64,000 bases of DNA from Cylindrospermum sp. FACHB-282 (GTDB lineage: Bacteria; Cyanobacteriota; Cyanobacteriia; Cyanobacteriales; Nostocaceae), in assembly GCF_014697195.1 (NCBI RefSeq), contig NZ_JACJRJ010000017.1, positions 49,746 to 113,745 on the forward strand, read 5' to 3'. The notes under the pieces were generated by a model. The model had not been told where the DNA came from and searched no databases. It saw only the letters and a list, made by a program, of their open reading frames with translations. A program made the translations under genes and the position numbers. Of the stretch, positions 30,201 to 37,094 are shown one piece after another; position 1 is the stretch's first letter, and every line of letters starts with the position of its first letter.

Positions 30201-32280
30201 TAGTTTCTGCGGTCGGATTTTCTGAGACTGAAGTAGAGCTGTCTTGAGAAGTATTTTCGGTTAGATGCAGGGACAGAGCTTCAATGTTGGGATAATCCCA
30301 GATAATTGTTGGGGAAATAGGTCTTTGTAACCAAGCCTCGAGTTCTCCGGTAAGATTTACTGAATCTATCGAAGATAGACCAAAACGTGTAAACGGTTGA
30401 GTTATATTAATTTGCTGGAGTTCTATATGCAGTCGTTTAGCTATTTGTTCGGCCAGCCAAGTTTCAATAGCTAATTGTTGGGTTGATTTTGCTGGGGATC
30501 TAGTATCTTCAGAAGTTTTGGCATTTTCCAGAACAGGACTTAGCCAAACACCCACAACTGAGAGTTGATTTTCTAGAAACTGCTTTTTAGTTTCCCTACG
30601 CATAATCTTACCACTGGAAGTTTTAGGAATACTACCCGGTTTGATAATAATAATTGCGTGGGTTTGCAGTTCGTGAGTTTCTGCGATCGCTTGACGAATG
30701 TTACCGATAACTTCATCTAGATCCGGTTTTTGGTGAAAATCTAATTCTTGGACAACCACAAGACACTCTTGTCCGTTGGTATCAACAAAAAAAGCAGCAC
30801 TACCCCCAGCCCGTAGAGAAGAATGACTGGATTCCACAGTCAATTCAATATCTTGGGGATAATGGTTGCGACCCCCAATGATAATTATGTCCTTTAAACG
30901 TCCCGTCACGAAAAGCTCGCCATTATGCATCAACCCCAAATCCCCAGTGCGGAGAAACGGACCTTCACCAGTATCAGCAAGATAAGCAGCAAAAGTTGTA
31001 GTGGTTTCATCTACGCGGTTCCAATACCCCTTAGCAACGCTAGGACTCTTAAACCAAATTTCTCCGACTTCATTGGGTGGGCAAGTTCTGAAATTTTCGG
31101 GGTTCGCAATAACTATTTTTTGGTCTAAAATTTCACCCCCACAACCCACTAAGGTGTAAACCTTAGCCTTGTTACTGTAATCGGCAACGACAATCCGATT
31201 TTTTTCTAAACTATCTTTGTCAACATCAATATAAATTGGCAATTCATCTCTATTACCACCCGATACAAATAGAGTCCCCTCAGCAAGTCCGTAACAAGGG
31301 TAAAAGGCTTGTTTGTTAAACCCACAAGCACTAAAGGTTTTTGTGAATGCTTCTATTGTTTCTTTACGCACTGGTTCAGCACCAGACCCAGCATTTTTCC
31401 AACAGCTTAAATCCAATTCTACAAGCTCTTGTTCTGTAATTTTTTCGCTACAAAGTTGATAGGCAAAATTTGGTGCAACACTAGTCGTACCGCGAAAGCG
31501 AGAAATTGCCTGCAACCACCGCAAAGGCTTTTGTAAAAACGCCGTCGGTGACATAAATACGCAAGGCATCCCTACATACAATGGCTGCAACATCCCACCA
31601 ATTAAGCCCATGTCATGAAAGGCTGGTAGCCAGGAAATAAAGCAATCTGTAGGAGAATGACCCCAAGCAACTCTAATTATTTCTGAGTTATGTAACAAAT
31701 TACCATGAGTAACGATAACACCCTTGGAATTACCTGTAGAACCAGAAGTATATTGCAAAAATGCAACTGTTTCTTTATCTGTCTCAGCATAATGCCATTG
31801 AGTACTAAGTGAGTCAGAAATTTCATCAACAGCAACCCACTGTAAATGCTGCAAGTCAACATTCTGCATCACTATCTGTCGTACCGTCACCATAGTATTT
31901 GCATCTGTCAATACAACAGTGGCAGATGTATCTACAACAATAGAAAGCAGTCTAGGCATGCCTCTATTTTTCCTAGGTGGATAAGCCGGAACAGCAATTA
32001 TTCCCGCGTAAAGACAAGCGAAAAATGCAACAAGAAACTCTATCCCGGCAGGAAACATTAATAGAACGCGATCGCCTCGATTGCAAATAGTTAATAAATG
32101 AGCAGCAACGGCACGTGCGCGTTCTTCAAGCCCTGCGTAAGTTATGCTTTCTGATGGATTTACTCCATCTCTTAAAAAAGTATGTGTTATCTTATCTGGT
32201 TCAGATTGCGCTCGAAATTTTAATAATTCAATCCAATTTTTAAAATCCTTTGGTTCTTTATCTAATAAGTCTAAAAACAT
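18292..32280 (-). CDS. FAAL-type I PKS with cMT (loading and modules 1-3a)
   Basis: This 4662-residue protein starts the pathway. A fatty acyl-AMP ligase (about 1-575; TSGSTGNSKG near 170) activates a fatty acid and loads ACP1 (Ser in GLSS near 637). Module 1 is KS (Cys near 866)-DH (HxxxGxxxxP, His near 1197)-KR (NADPH loop near 1702)-C-methyltransferase (LEIGAGTGG near 2167)-ACP (Ser near 2409). Module 2 is KS (Cys near 2669)-KR (3150-3609)-ACP (Ser near 3686). It ends with KS (Cys near 3941)-AT (GHSLGEY near 4383). Modules 1 and 2 have no AT but keep the LPxYxFxRQ linker. KR1 has His where the catalytic Tyr is expected. The reductive half of module 3 is on the next protein. Confidence 0.95.
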   Translation of the reverse strand: MFLDLLDKEPKDFKNWIELLKFRAQSEPDKITHTFLRDGVNPSESITYAGLEERARAVAAHLLTICNRGDRVLLMFPAGIEFLVAFFACLYAGIIAVPAYPPRKNRGMPRLLSIVVDTSATVVLTDANTMVTVRQIVMQNVDLQHLQWVAVDEISDSLSTQWHYAETDKETVAFLQYTSGSTGNSKGVIVTHGNLLHNSEIIRVAWGHSPTDCFISWLPAFHDMGLIGGMLQPLYVGMPCVFMSPTAFLQKPLRWLQAISRFRGTTSVAPNFAYQLCSEKITEQELVELDLSCWKNAGSGAEPVRKETIEAFTKTFSACGFNKQAFYPCYGLAEGTLFVSGGNRDELPIYIDVDKDSLEKNRIVVADYSNKAKVYTLVGCGGEILDQKIVIANPENFRTCPPNEVGEIWFKSPSVAKGYWNRVDETTTTFAAYLADTGEGPFLRTGDLGLMHNGELFVTGRLKDIIIIGGRNHYPQDIELTVESSHSSLRAGGSAAFFVDTNGQECLVVVQELDFHQKPDLDEVIGNIRQAIAETHELQTHAIIIIKPGSIPKTSSGKIMRRETKKQFLENQLSVVGVWLSPVLENAKTSEDTRSPAKSTQQLAIETWLAEQIAKRLHIELQQINITQPFTRFGLSSIDSVNLTGELEAWLQRPISPTIIWDYPNIEALSLHLTENTSQDSSTSVSENPTAETNPEAIAVVGMACRFPGAEDTEAFWHLLSQGMDAITEVPADRWDINSYYDSTPGIPGKMNTKWGGFIDRLDEFDAVFFGFSRREATRVDPQQRLLLEVTWKALENAGVTPEQIAGSQTGVYVGISTQDYSLAQLYDVSEIDAYLAIGNAHSITANRLSYTFDLKGPSVAVDTACSSSLFSLHLACQSLRSQECEMAIVGGVNVILSPQLTINFSKAGMMSPTGRCRTFDSQADGYVRSEGCGVVILKRLSDAIRDGDRILALVRGSAANQDGKSNGITAPNGLAQQAVMQQALKRAGVEPREISYVEAHGTGTPLGDPIEMHSIQTVLGQNRESDRKCFVASVKTNIGHLESAAGIASLIKVILSLQQKKIPANLHFQNLNSYIQKHPAFDIPQTCLPWETDSQPRIAAINSFGFGGTNVHVIIQEAPFISSIEKSFRTPLPPYSFQRQRYWYEAKNQFTKLTPAVTQLHPLIDEQVAIGANLVNSQTLCYQKRLTLAENWLLRSHQILGKNIFPLAGYLEMVLAAQKHAQGNIKFTLDDIVISKPLAVADDAEVLVQTLLEPENQVTHFRIVSNNKKERKWTQHTCGVVTPITQPKSTEKVDISNLKRQHNSSFPVQELYADFNSLGMVYGLELQPLKEIYTADRSVLALLELPKPWSDIDNYIFHPALVDGALQTIARLKFAKGNKAQRPYLPYCIQQIQVFEKLPPRLWCWTSLSEQHQDNSDILVADIVLFDENGLVLATLNQVCAKQVANTHSFEQAISAQTTQDWFYQVQWVKQPKGELRPLPQGTWIIFVDELNIGNTLSQKLTSQGNSYLHVKPGKEFQALGQHKYIINPESSEDYVRLLTSIRSDYGDIKGIFHLWSCTAPDFEELTVTEIEVNLKLRTYSLLYLTQAIAKLFPQPLELWVVSTDAQSVNHTSPHFAPDKSCLLGIAKVVSKELPAISTRCIDLEFAGNTSETLAAIIWDELHTCVTSAPEVAYRNQQRWVSYLTHLSSDTSTKSPWTPRQDGVYLITGGQSGLGMEVAKYLATGGKTKLILMNRSALPKEAEWQTILKQNDVNDSIVKKIQNILLLRATGTEVYPIVGDVANETQILAVIRDIKEKYGVLHGVVHCAGVLEDRTLTNMDIATFEMVLRPKVQGAWILHRLLAKEPLDFFILFSSMAAIFGSPGQANHVAANAFMDSLAHYRRQVCGLPAMSINWGFWGETGVVATPRYRELLQQKGIESITNSEGIWAFAQALAMQQNQVGIVKLSPQQTKLISTKTEAITASKTASFDPWQQLLKQVQAEIENNPNTSALVDPEKFQAIDNLAIYYCQKLLAQWQLFPQAGSQQTLEKIYQAGNIQPHYQPIMQRFLKMLVTDGLLESQGNIYIAKQSFTNTLTENFSAELIARYPQDRAQLQLIQRCGDCLADILAGKVEALQVLFPDGSMETLTDLYERSPVAQFYNKSASSAVQQIINNSPNKQRLRILEIGAGTGGTTTEVLTTLPVGQVEYWFTDYSDIFLTAAKGKFAKYPFVQYARLDIEKPFDVQGFEGGSFDIIIAANVLHATSNLTTTLANVGRLLQPNGVLVLIELTQPQRWLDLTFGLTKGWWLFQGNDFRQEMPLLLPQQWCSVLQAQGFGDVCTFPHENKQLGLIGQSLILARLTEKLSPITPVKQNSQPQKLDNVKNITAFPQVTTTGLASWLSNLIVEVLAQVLGVEATQVDLYRHLVDQGVDSLMAVETVSKLKQRLNLSAFSPTVVFEHPTVAALTKYLLETEPQSLEAVYNQDIPQSAATEESQILIDAQTITSLRVTVPETDDASNTDIAIVGMAGRFPGADSIEEFWKLLSQGIDAIAEIPQSRWSWKNHYNSQPGTQGKSYSKWGGFLSQIDQFDPLFFHINPAEAQKIDPQQRLFMEVAWEALEHAGYGNTQLKGSKTGVFVGCTNSSYINSDSRKQLRGDFAALLGNSLALIPNRFSYFMNFQGPSLFVDTLCSSSLVALHLACQSLRQKECQMALVGGVNILLDPQYYVGLSGGRAQASDGRCKTFDHHANGFVSSEGVVAIALKPLGDALAAHDKIYGVIKGSAINHNGYSNGLSAPNPRAQADLILDAYQRSGVSPEQISYVETHGTGTALGDPIEIQGLTEAFRTHTNKHGYCAIGAVKSNIGHLEPASGLAGLVKVLLAMDRGYIPPTLHVQEPNPYLELETTPFYINDKLRPWKPASGKKYAAVSAFGMGGANAHVILQSPPKINLSRPAQDQSASIFTLSARSAEALHNQAVSYINFLKADTETDWRDICFTANTGRTHFRHRLAVVVSSKHQLLEKLDIFVREKERSHLEQKLIFTDSIVSPTALAQIIEKLCQLPDSAQSLIHRWCQDSLFTEKILPHLAAGIENKDHQALSLLENDYIELLSALTNLYCLGVEVDWNAFNAGLIRQRVALPTYAFERQHCWIQENHLDVVTLQPSPTSNVEKSESLLHENRWETSPINTNQQVNIQQPWLLFIEPQSIGQSLAHSLAQRGIKILTVSGGQQFTNQNQHYTLNPQQPQHWQQLAKIIQQQQVQQIVHLWTATAKGDQHSLVTLEQGLERGLRSLHALILALVEEKYLPKGLNLRLVTANSQTPSQIQNPEAATSWGLLKTIAWEMPQLQTQAIEVQIDNQTDLKELVTQLQQELTSPITAAEIAYNNGQRWRRVLAPVDHVGNSPWQPQENGVYLITGGLGGIGLSVAHWLAQLAPVTVILSVRSSFPATEEWRQWLQTHPQDDPTSIKIHQLQKIVALGSKLEIAQADVADLISMSRLFANINSEYGQIDGIFHTAGITLDGLLRSKSKSTLAQVLQPKVYGTWLLHSLSSQQQSPVLMVLFSSVAALTGNIGQADYAAANCYLDSFAQWRHAQGLPTLSINWGLWAETGMGQHLLESAQQRGLAALTTPTALAHLQLVMTLNKAQVAIAKFDQDEKPQLQNQDHLNQQHHNTAVEVEEFIVEILSKNLEIPPHRIDVQQPFLEMGIDSVTALKLVAILEDQTQTSLPKTLFFDYANIKDLSQGLVNRYSNLLNFKQSIPQPTANVQIPKAVENTASKSQIETNWAHSTFNSEPIAVIGMSGRFPDASDLQSFWELLRQGHDAVTEVPAERWDVNKYYNPNPQAEGTSYSKWGAFLKNLEQFDPLLFRISPREAEAMDPQQRIMLELVWETLEIAGYGGKKLADTETGVFIGATYSHYSRENVPYLHGDAYASLGNSNAILANRLSYFFGWRGPSLTIDTLCSSSLVALHLGVQSLRRGECEQAIVGGVHAGMSLGYYQALSRLGAVSPEGRCRTFDRQADGYVPGEGAGVFILKPLSKALRDRDFIWGLILGSATNHGGRASGLTVPNSSAQARLIQRALKDANVSADDISYIEAHGTATSLGDPIEVQGLVQAFSADTQRQQFCAIGSVKSNIGHLEPAAGMAGLFKILLAMKAKQIPPTLHVTEINPNINFEQTPFYVNDRLRDWKADESPRRAGLSAFGMGGANVHVIVQEAPEVPAIENSGDRPIHILTLSAKNETALQQLADKFSQHLANHPGQKLADICFSANTGRAHLPRRLCVITSSQHELANTLHTYHQGQTAANLHTGQIESRPKICFLFTGQGSQYAEMGKQLYLTQPTFRKVVDQCAAILEGELEQPLLEVLFGQQQQLLQQTSYTQVGLFVIEYALYELWQSWGVKPDVVMGHSLGEYVAATVASVMSLEEGLRLVAYRGKLMQALPSNGAMAAVFASVEQVLSYTSQIDIAALNGPQNTVISGSQEAITKACSQLQAAGISVHSLAVSQGFHSVLMEPMLEEFAIKAETVKWQAPKIQLLSNLNGEPIKQVMDARYWCEQILRPVQFAKGMEYLQTQQYQVFLEIGAHPILCGMASKLPQKQNLQLLPSLRREDKSCWQTLLSSAGKLYTQGIDINWEQFDADFQRCRVPLPTYPFQRQHYWLKPSNQNDQPTTIKPLHTFLDRQVILQT
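21452..22829 (-). repeat. KR-region repeat, copy B
   Basis: This is the partner of 11193-12570, here forming the KR of module 2 in the first PKS. The copies lie in the same orientation 10,259 bp apart. The only protein changes I see are a handful of substitutions, for example VDHW versus VAHW and SARSS versus SVRSS. Recombination between them could delete or loop out about 10.3 kb. Confidence 0.95.
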
Positions 32281-33422
32281 ATTTTTTATTTATGGTGTTT
32301 TTTTTTGAAAAAGAATAATGCCAAAAAAAAATTCAATTCTGTCAATAAAGCTTGATTGGTATTTTGACACTTTTTTAGCCCCAACCTAGGCAGACTTAGC
32401 TTTGTAAATAGCAACTATATTAATATATAAACCTCACCTTCTTCACCCAAAGCTAGCTAATTTTGTTAGTTAATTTGAGCATTCTAGATACCAATATTGA
32501 AATCGGCGCTTTCTTCACCTACCTAACCCACCTATAGTTTGAGTGGTAAAGTCTGCGCCACCTATAATTTGACCAGCTTGTTCATAGGTTCAGATATTGA
32601 AACTACAGATTCAGCGATTCTAGTTATGTGTTTTCTAAATTAAAGCTTTTATTCTCCTATGAATATAAATAGGAAGAAACGAAAAAGCCAACTATGTTAA
32701 GAAAAGTAAATATCCCTAATAAAGCTGTCAGGAGCTAAAAGCATCTGAAAGCATCACTGTTCTTGGATTGTGTTCCTTCTTGAAGAATTAATTTTGTTTC
32801 CTATGTAATTTCTTTATAGCACGACAATACCATATCACATAAGATTCAAGTATGAATTCAGTGTAAAAAAATAGCCAAGTTCAGAACTTTAGATAAATTC
32901 AGGTAAGTTAAGTTTCATGTAGCTAGATAGTTGATCACTATTTACCTACTGCAAGGCTAAAAACTCTTATTTTAAAAGGGTTCCAGCTTTACCGAAAATC
33001 ATTGTTGTGGGACTGCCTACGATATTATAAGGGTTCAAGGCTTAATTAAGATCAAACAAAATTTTTAATTTTTTTTTAAAAAATAATTGTAAATCTAACC
33101 TTTCGTGTAAAATCAAGAACTAGCACAGAAATTGAAATTATGCATAATTTACACATCAGCCTAATATGAGTTAAAAAAACAGGCAGGAGAAGTAAGAAGA
33201 TGAAAGCTAACACACATTTGGGTATAAAAAATAGTTGGCTGAGTAAAAAATATTTCTCACCGTACACAAGTTATTACTAATATTAGGTCTTAAACATGAC
33301 AAAGGACATAGTTATTTTAGCAAAAACGCTACCTCTGTTTGGTGTGTTTCCAAAGGACACGTTTTAAACGCAACTTAACATCAAATACGTATAAATCTAA
33401 TAAAACAGACATTGTTGATATT
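32281..33422. promoter_or_regulatory. Divergent intergenic region, likely promoters of both operons
   Basis: This AT-rich stretch of about 1.1 kb separates the leftward PKS-NRPS operon from the rightward tailoring and export operon, so it must carry both promoters. A direct repeat of the form CCACCTATA(G/A)TTTGA occurs near 32528 and 32567, about 39 bp apart, and could be an activator site. I could not pick convincing -35/-10 pairs. No conserved coding sequence is apparent. Confidence 0.5.
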
Positions 33423-34394
33423 ATGATGCGAGTTTTTGTTACTGGTGGCAACGGCTTTTTAGGTTCATCCGTGGTACGTACTCTTGTAGATAAAGGATAT
33501 AAAGTACGCTGTCTTTTACGTTCTACAAGCAACACATCTCGCATTGATGGGCTACCCATTGAACGAGTATTAGGTGACATTCATGACCTGTCTTCAGTCG
33601 AAGCGGGAATGATTGACTGTGATGCTGTCATTCACTTGGCCGGCATCTCTGACTGGAAAGAAGTAACCTCCTCCAGAATGCATGAATCAATTGTTGTTGG
33701 CACCCAGAATGTTCTTAACACTGCTGTCAAGCTCGAACAGCGGCGTTTTGTCTACATTAGTACAATTTCTGCCGTGAATGGGACTAATAGACCAGTTTTG
33801 CAAAATGAGGATACACCATGTACCTTAAACTTGAATCAATTTGCCTTCGTTAAGGCTAAACGCGAGGCTGAAGCACTATGCTTCAATGCAGCATCCCTAG
33901 GTGCTTCTGCAATTGTTGTTTGTCCTCCAGAAACCTTTGGTCCTAATGATATTGATTTGATTACTTCTCAGAATCTCATCAACTGGTATAAACAGTTAAA
34001 TGTATTAGTGTCAAAAGGAGGAGTTTCTGTGGGTTACGTAGATGATGTAGCAGTAGGTATAGTCGCTGCTTTGGAAAGAGGTAGACCGGGTAATCGCTAT
34101 ATATTGGGTGGGGAAAACGTGACTGTAAAACAAATCGCAGCACTAATGTTCGACATTTTGGGGGAAAAACGAAATATTATTGAAATCCCAAATCCGATTA
34201 TCAATTTGGTAACAAAGGTAGCTTGCTCTTTACACATACCACTTCCATATAATCCAGAGGTAGTACCCTATGCAACGCGATTCTGGTTTATGGATAATTC
34301 AAAGACTGTGAAAGAACTGGGAGTCAGTTTCCGTTCCGTACGAGAAGCTTTGATTCCAACGCTGGCTTGGTTAAAAGAAAAACATTTTATTTAA
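33423..34394 (+). CDS. NAD(P)-dependent SDR/epimerase family protein
   Basis: The 323-residue product is an extended short-chain dehydrogenase resembling the dihydroflavonol-reductase and 3-beta-hydroxysteroid dehydrogenase group. The cofactor loop GGNGFLGS lies at the N-terminus. I chose the ATG at 33423 because it places this loop at residue 8; an upstream in-frame start at 33339 would add 28 residues without family character. The expected YxxxK reads FVKAK, so the catalytic Tyr is Phe. It is the first gene of an operon divergent from the PKS and probably tailors the product. Substrate unknown. Confidence 0.8.
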   Translation: MMRVFVTGGNGFLGSSVVRTLVDKGYKVRCLLRSTSNTSRIDGLPIERVLGDIHDLSSVEAGMIDCDAVIHLAGISDWKEVTSSRMHESIVVGTQNVLNTAVKLEQRRFVYISTISAVNGTNRPVLQNEDTPCTLNLNQFAFVKAKREAEALCFNAASLGASAIVVCPPETFGPNDIDLITSQNLINWYKQLNVLVSKGGVSVGYVDDVAVGIVAALERGRPGNRYILGGENVTVKQIAALMFDILGEKRNIIEIPNPIINLVTKVACSLHIPLPYNPEVVPYATRFWFMDNSKTVKELGVSFRSVREALIPTLAWLKEKHFI

Positions 34395-34418
34395 TTGAAT
34401 AATATTGTCGCTAACAGG

Positions 34419-35747
34419 ATGAATAGAGAATTAGGCATATCAGAAAAAATTGTTTGGCTTCTCAGTGAAGCTGGTTGTAATAACTTTGTTATCGTCAGTA
34501 AAATTAATGGGTTTATCTCGGAAACTGTTTTGCACCAAGCACTGGTGCTGTTACAGAAAAAACATCCGATTTTAAATGTAAAAATTGAGTTAGGCGGAAC
34601 CACTCCTCTATTTGTTTCTAATGGTACTCCCCATATTCCATTACGTGTCATCAATCTCACAAGTGCTGATGATTGGATTGAACAAGCAAATAGCGAAATG
34701 AATCTTCCCTTTTGCTGTGAGCAAGGGCCATTAGTGAGATTGGTATGGTTAAAGTCCTCACAAGAAAATTTTATTCTTGTGACTTTTCACCACGTTATTG
34801 GAGATGCTATAGCAGGTACTTACTTTCTTCGAGATTTGTTATACATATCAAATCATTTAATGACTGAAGGTACTGTAACAAGTCAAATACCTTTACCCCA
34901 AAGACCTCCAAGTGAAGAGCTAATTCCCACTAATCTACAGGGAATAAAAGGTGCATTTAATGCTCTGGGAGGAGGACTACGCCAAGGTTTAATGTTTACC
35001 AAACAACCAAAGAAAATCCCTCCAGATCAGGATGTTCCACCGAAAGAAGTACAGACTCGTGTGATTCACCGAAGATTATCGCCAGAAATCACACAATTGA
35101 TGGTAGAACGTTCTCGGAAAGAAAGGACATCTGTTCATGGTTTAATTTGTGCCATTATCCTAAAAGCCATAGCACGTAAACTCCAAGGCAAAAATCATGA
35201 ATCAGTCAATTTGGGTTGCTTCTCTACGGTCAACTTACGTAATCTGCTAACGCCTAATATTGGAGAAGAAATTGGCTTATACGCCTCTGGAATTTCCACA
35301 TTTCATCAAGTTTGTATTGATACTCCTGTTTGGGATTTAGCCAGAGAAGTTAAAACAGACCTTTCTCGACTACTAGAAAAAGGTGAGGCGTTTGCAACAT
35401 TGATGCTACAAAAAAATCTATTACGCCAACGTCTCACTCCTCTACAAATAGCGCAACAAGCCAATCGATTTTTCCTATCTGCAACTTGCGTAACTAATTT
35501 AGGGGTAGTCAATATTCCGCAAAACTATGGTGCTTTAGAATTAGAAGAACTACATTTTTGTGTTGCGGGAAATGCCTTTCCTGGAGGTGGTATTGGGATT
35601 GCAGCAACAACTTTCAACGGTCAAGCAACATTGAATTTTCTATTTGGTAAACCTCTCATGACTCCCGAAAATGCTGTAGTTATAGTTCATGATACTCTAG
35701 ACTTGTTAAGTCAGGCAATCGGTACAGATAAAATCACAGGAGAATAA
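34419..35747 (+). CDS. Stand-alone condensation-domain-like acyltransferase
   Basis: The roughly 442-residue protein carries HHVIGDA (near residue 126), the HHxxxD(G) active site of the NRPS condensation and PapA-type acyltransferase superfamily, without adjoining NRPS domains. Such free-standing enzymes esterify or amidate a hydroxyl or amine with an acyl thioester. The ATG at 34419 gives a normal N-terminus; a TTG at 34395, directly after the SDR stop, would add eight residues. The tight spacing to the SDR gene indicates one transcript. It probably acylates the polyketide product, or joins two chains, before export. The acceptor is unknown. Confidence 0.8.
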   Translation: MNRELGISEKIVWLLSEAGCNNFVIVSKINGFISETVLHQALVLLQKKHPILNVKIELGGTTPLFVSNGTPHIPLRVINLTSADDWIEQANSEMNLPFCCEQGPLVRLVWLKSSQENFILVTFHHVIGDAIAGTYFLRDLLYISNHLMTEGTVTSQIPLPQRPPSEELIPTNLQGIKGAFNALGGGLRQGLMFTKQPKKIPPDQDVPPKEVQTRVIHRRLSPEITQLMVERSRKERTSVHGLICAIILKAIARKLQGKNHESVNLGCFSTVNLRNLLTPNIGEEIGLYASGISTFHQVCIDTPVWDLAREVKTDLSRLLEKGEAFATLMLQKNLLRQRLTPLQIAQQANRFFLSATCVTNLGVVNIPQNYGALELEELHFCVAGNAFPGGGIGIAATTFNGQATLNFLFGKPLMTPENAVVIVHDTLDLLSQAIGTDKITGE

Positions 35748-35842
35748 TCTGGAAGATTTTTGATTATGCAACGATGGAGATTACATAAGTTGCTAAAATA
35801 CGGAGAATTCCAGAAAACAAAAGTTAATTTGCAGAATCTTCA

Positions 35843-37021
35843 ATGCTTGAAAATTTGAGTAATAGATTTTTGAAACGATCCTCAGCCAAGACAATAATTA
35901 CTGTTGCTAGTTTTTTATCTTTATCTTGTCTAATTATCGGCGTTTACAAGTTTTTCGCCAATACTGACAACACTCAACAAGCTTCTCAATTAGTTCAAAA
36001 TACTAAACCTAACAAAAGAAACTTAATTGCTGCTCTCGGTCGTGTCGAACCTCAAGGAGAAGTGATTATTGTCGGTGGGCCAATTGGAGAACGTGTGGGT
36101 AAAATGCTTGTCCATGAAGGTCAGGAAGTGAAACAAAATAGCATTCTTACCTATTTAGAAAGCTACCCAGAAAGATTTGCGGAAAAAGAAGTTGCTGCTA
36201 GCCAAGTCAATGAAGCTCGTATTCGTTTAAAGACTGAGACAAAGCTTGGTAAAGCTGGAATTGAAGAAGCGCGATCGCGTCTTGAACAAGTCAAGTTACC
36301 CCAATATTTAGAAATCGGAGCACAACAAGCAAACGTTAAACGCCTAGAATTGGAATTGAAAACTGCAAAAACGACTTTAGCACGCTTCCAAAATCTCAAG
36401 AATGAAGGAGCGATTTCTCAACAGACTTTAGATGAGAGACTGCTTTCTTTTAACAGTAAGCAAGAAGAAGTTAATTCTGCCAAAGCAACATTATCAAGGC
36501 TCATTCAAGAACGTCAGGCAAATTTATTAAACGTACAAACTCAAATACAATCTGCACAAGCGAATCTAGAACGTTCCCAAAGTCAAGTTTTGCTAAAGTC
36601 TTCCTTGCAACAATTTAATCTGGCTCAAGCACGTTTAGAACGGACAATTACTCGCGCACCAAAAAGCGGTCAAATCCTGAAAATTATTGCTCGTGGAGGA
36701 GAAAGTATTACCCAAGACGGAATTTTACAAATAGGTGATACGCAACAAATGTATATTGTAGCCGAAGTGTATGAAACCGATATTGCAGAACTGCGTGTTG
36801 GTCAACGTGCTCACATTACAAGCAGTATTTTTCCACAAAAATTGCAGGGAATTGTCGATAAAATTGGTTTACAAATTGGTAAAAAAGATATTTTAGCAAC
36901 CGATCCGGCTGCACAAGTTGATTCCAGAGTTGTCGAGGTAAAAATCCGTCTCGATCAAGAAGATAGTAAGCTTGTAGCTGGGTTAACTAATTTACGGGTA
37001 ACTGTAAAGATTGATATTTAG
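35843..37021 (+). CDS. devB-like: DevB-family ABC exporter membrane-fusion protein
   Basis: This 392-residue periplasmic adaptor of the HlyD type resembles DevB, which in heterocyst-forming cyanobacteria links the DevCA inner-membrane ABC transporter to a TolC-like outer-membrane channel. An N-terminal membrane anchor (about 18-40) is followed by a lipoyl half (IGERVGKMLVHEGQEVK), a long coiled coil (about 105-255), the second lipoyl half (APKSGQILK) and a beta-barrel domain. Its place with devC and tailoring genes beside a lipid-loaded PKS suggests it exports the cluster's product. An effect on heterocyst glycolipid export cannot be excluded. Confidence 0.9.
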   Translation: MLENLSNRFLKRSSAKTIITVASFLSLSCLIIGVYKFFANTDNTQQASQLVQNTKPNKRNLIAALGRVEPQGEVIIVGGPIGERVGKMLVHEGQEVKQNSILTYLESYPERFAEKEVAASQVNEARIRLKTETKLGKAGIEEARSRLEQVKLPQYLEIGAQQANVKRLELELKTAKTTLARFQNLKNEGAISQQTLDERLLSFNSKQEEVNSAKATLSRLIQERQANLLNVQTQIQSAQANLERSQSQVLLKSSLQQFNLAQARLERTITRAPKSGQILKIIARGGESITQDGILQIGDTQQMYIVAEVYETDIAELRVGQRAHITSSIFPQKLQGIVDKIGLQIGKKDILATDPAAQVDSRVVEVKIRLDQEDSKLVAGLTNLRVTVKIDI

Positions 37022-37094
37022 AATAGTTATATGTTATATAGTGAAATCATCACACTGGCGCTAGTAATTCACATCAGAGGGAATTTCAAGATTA

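Noticed and set aside
33076..33267. 63-codon hydrophobic ORF in the divergent promoter region
   Set aside because: It comes from very AT-rich DNA, has no binding site, and is probably a chance frame.
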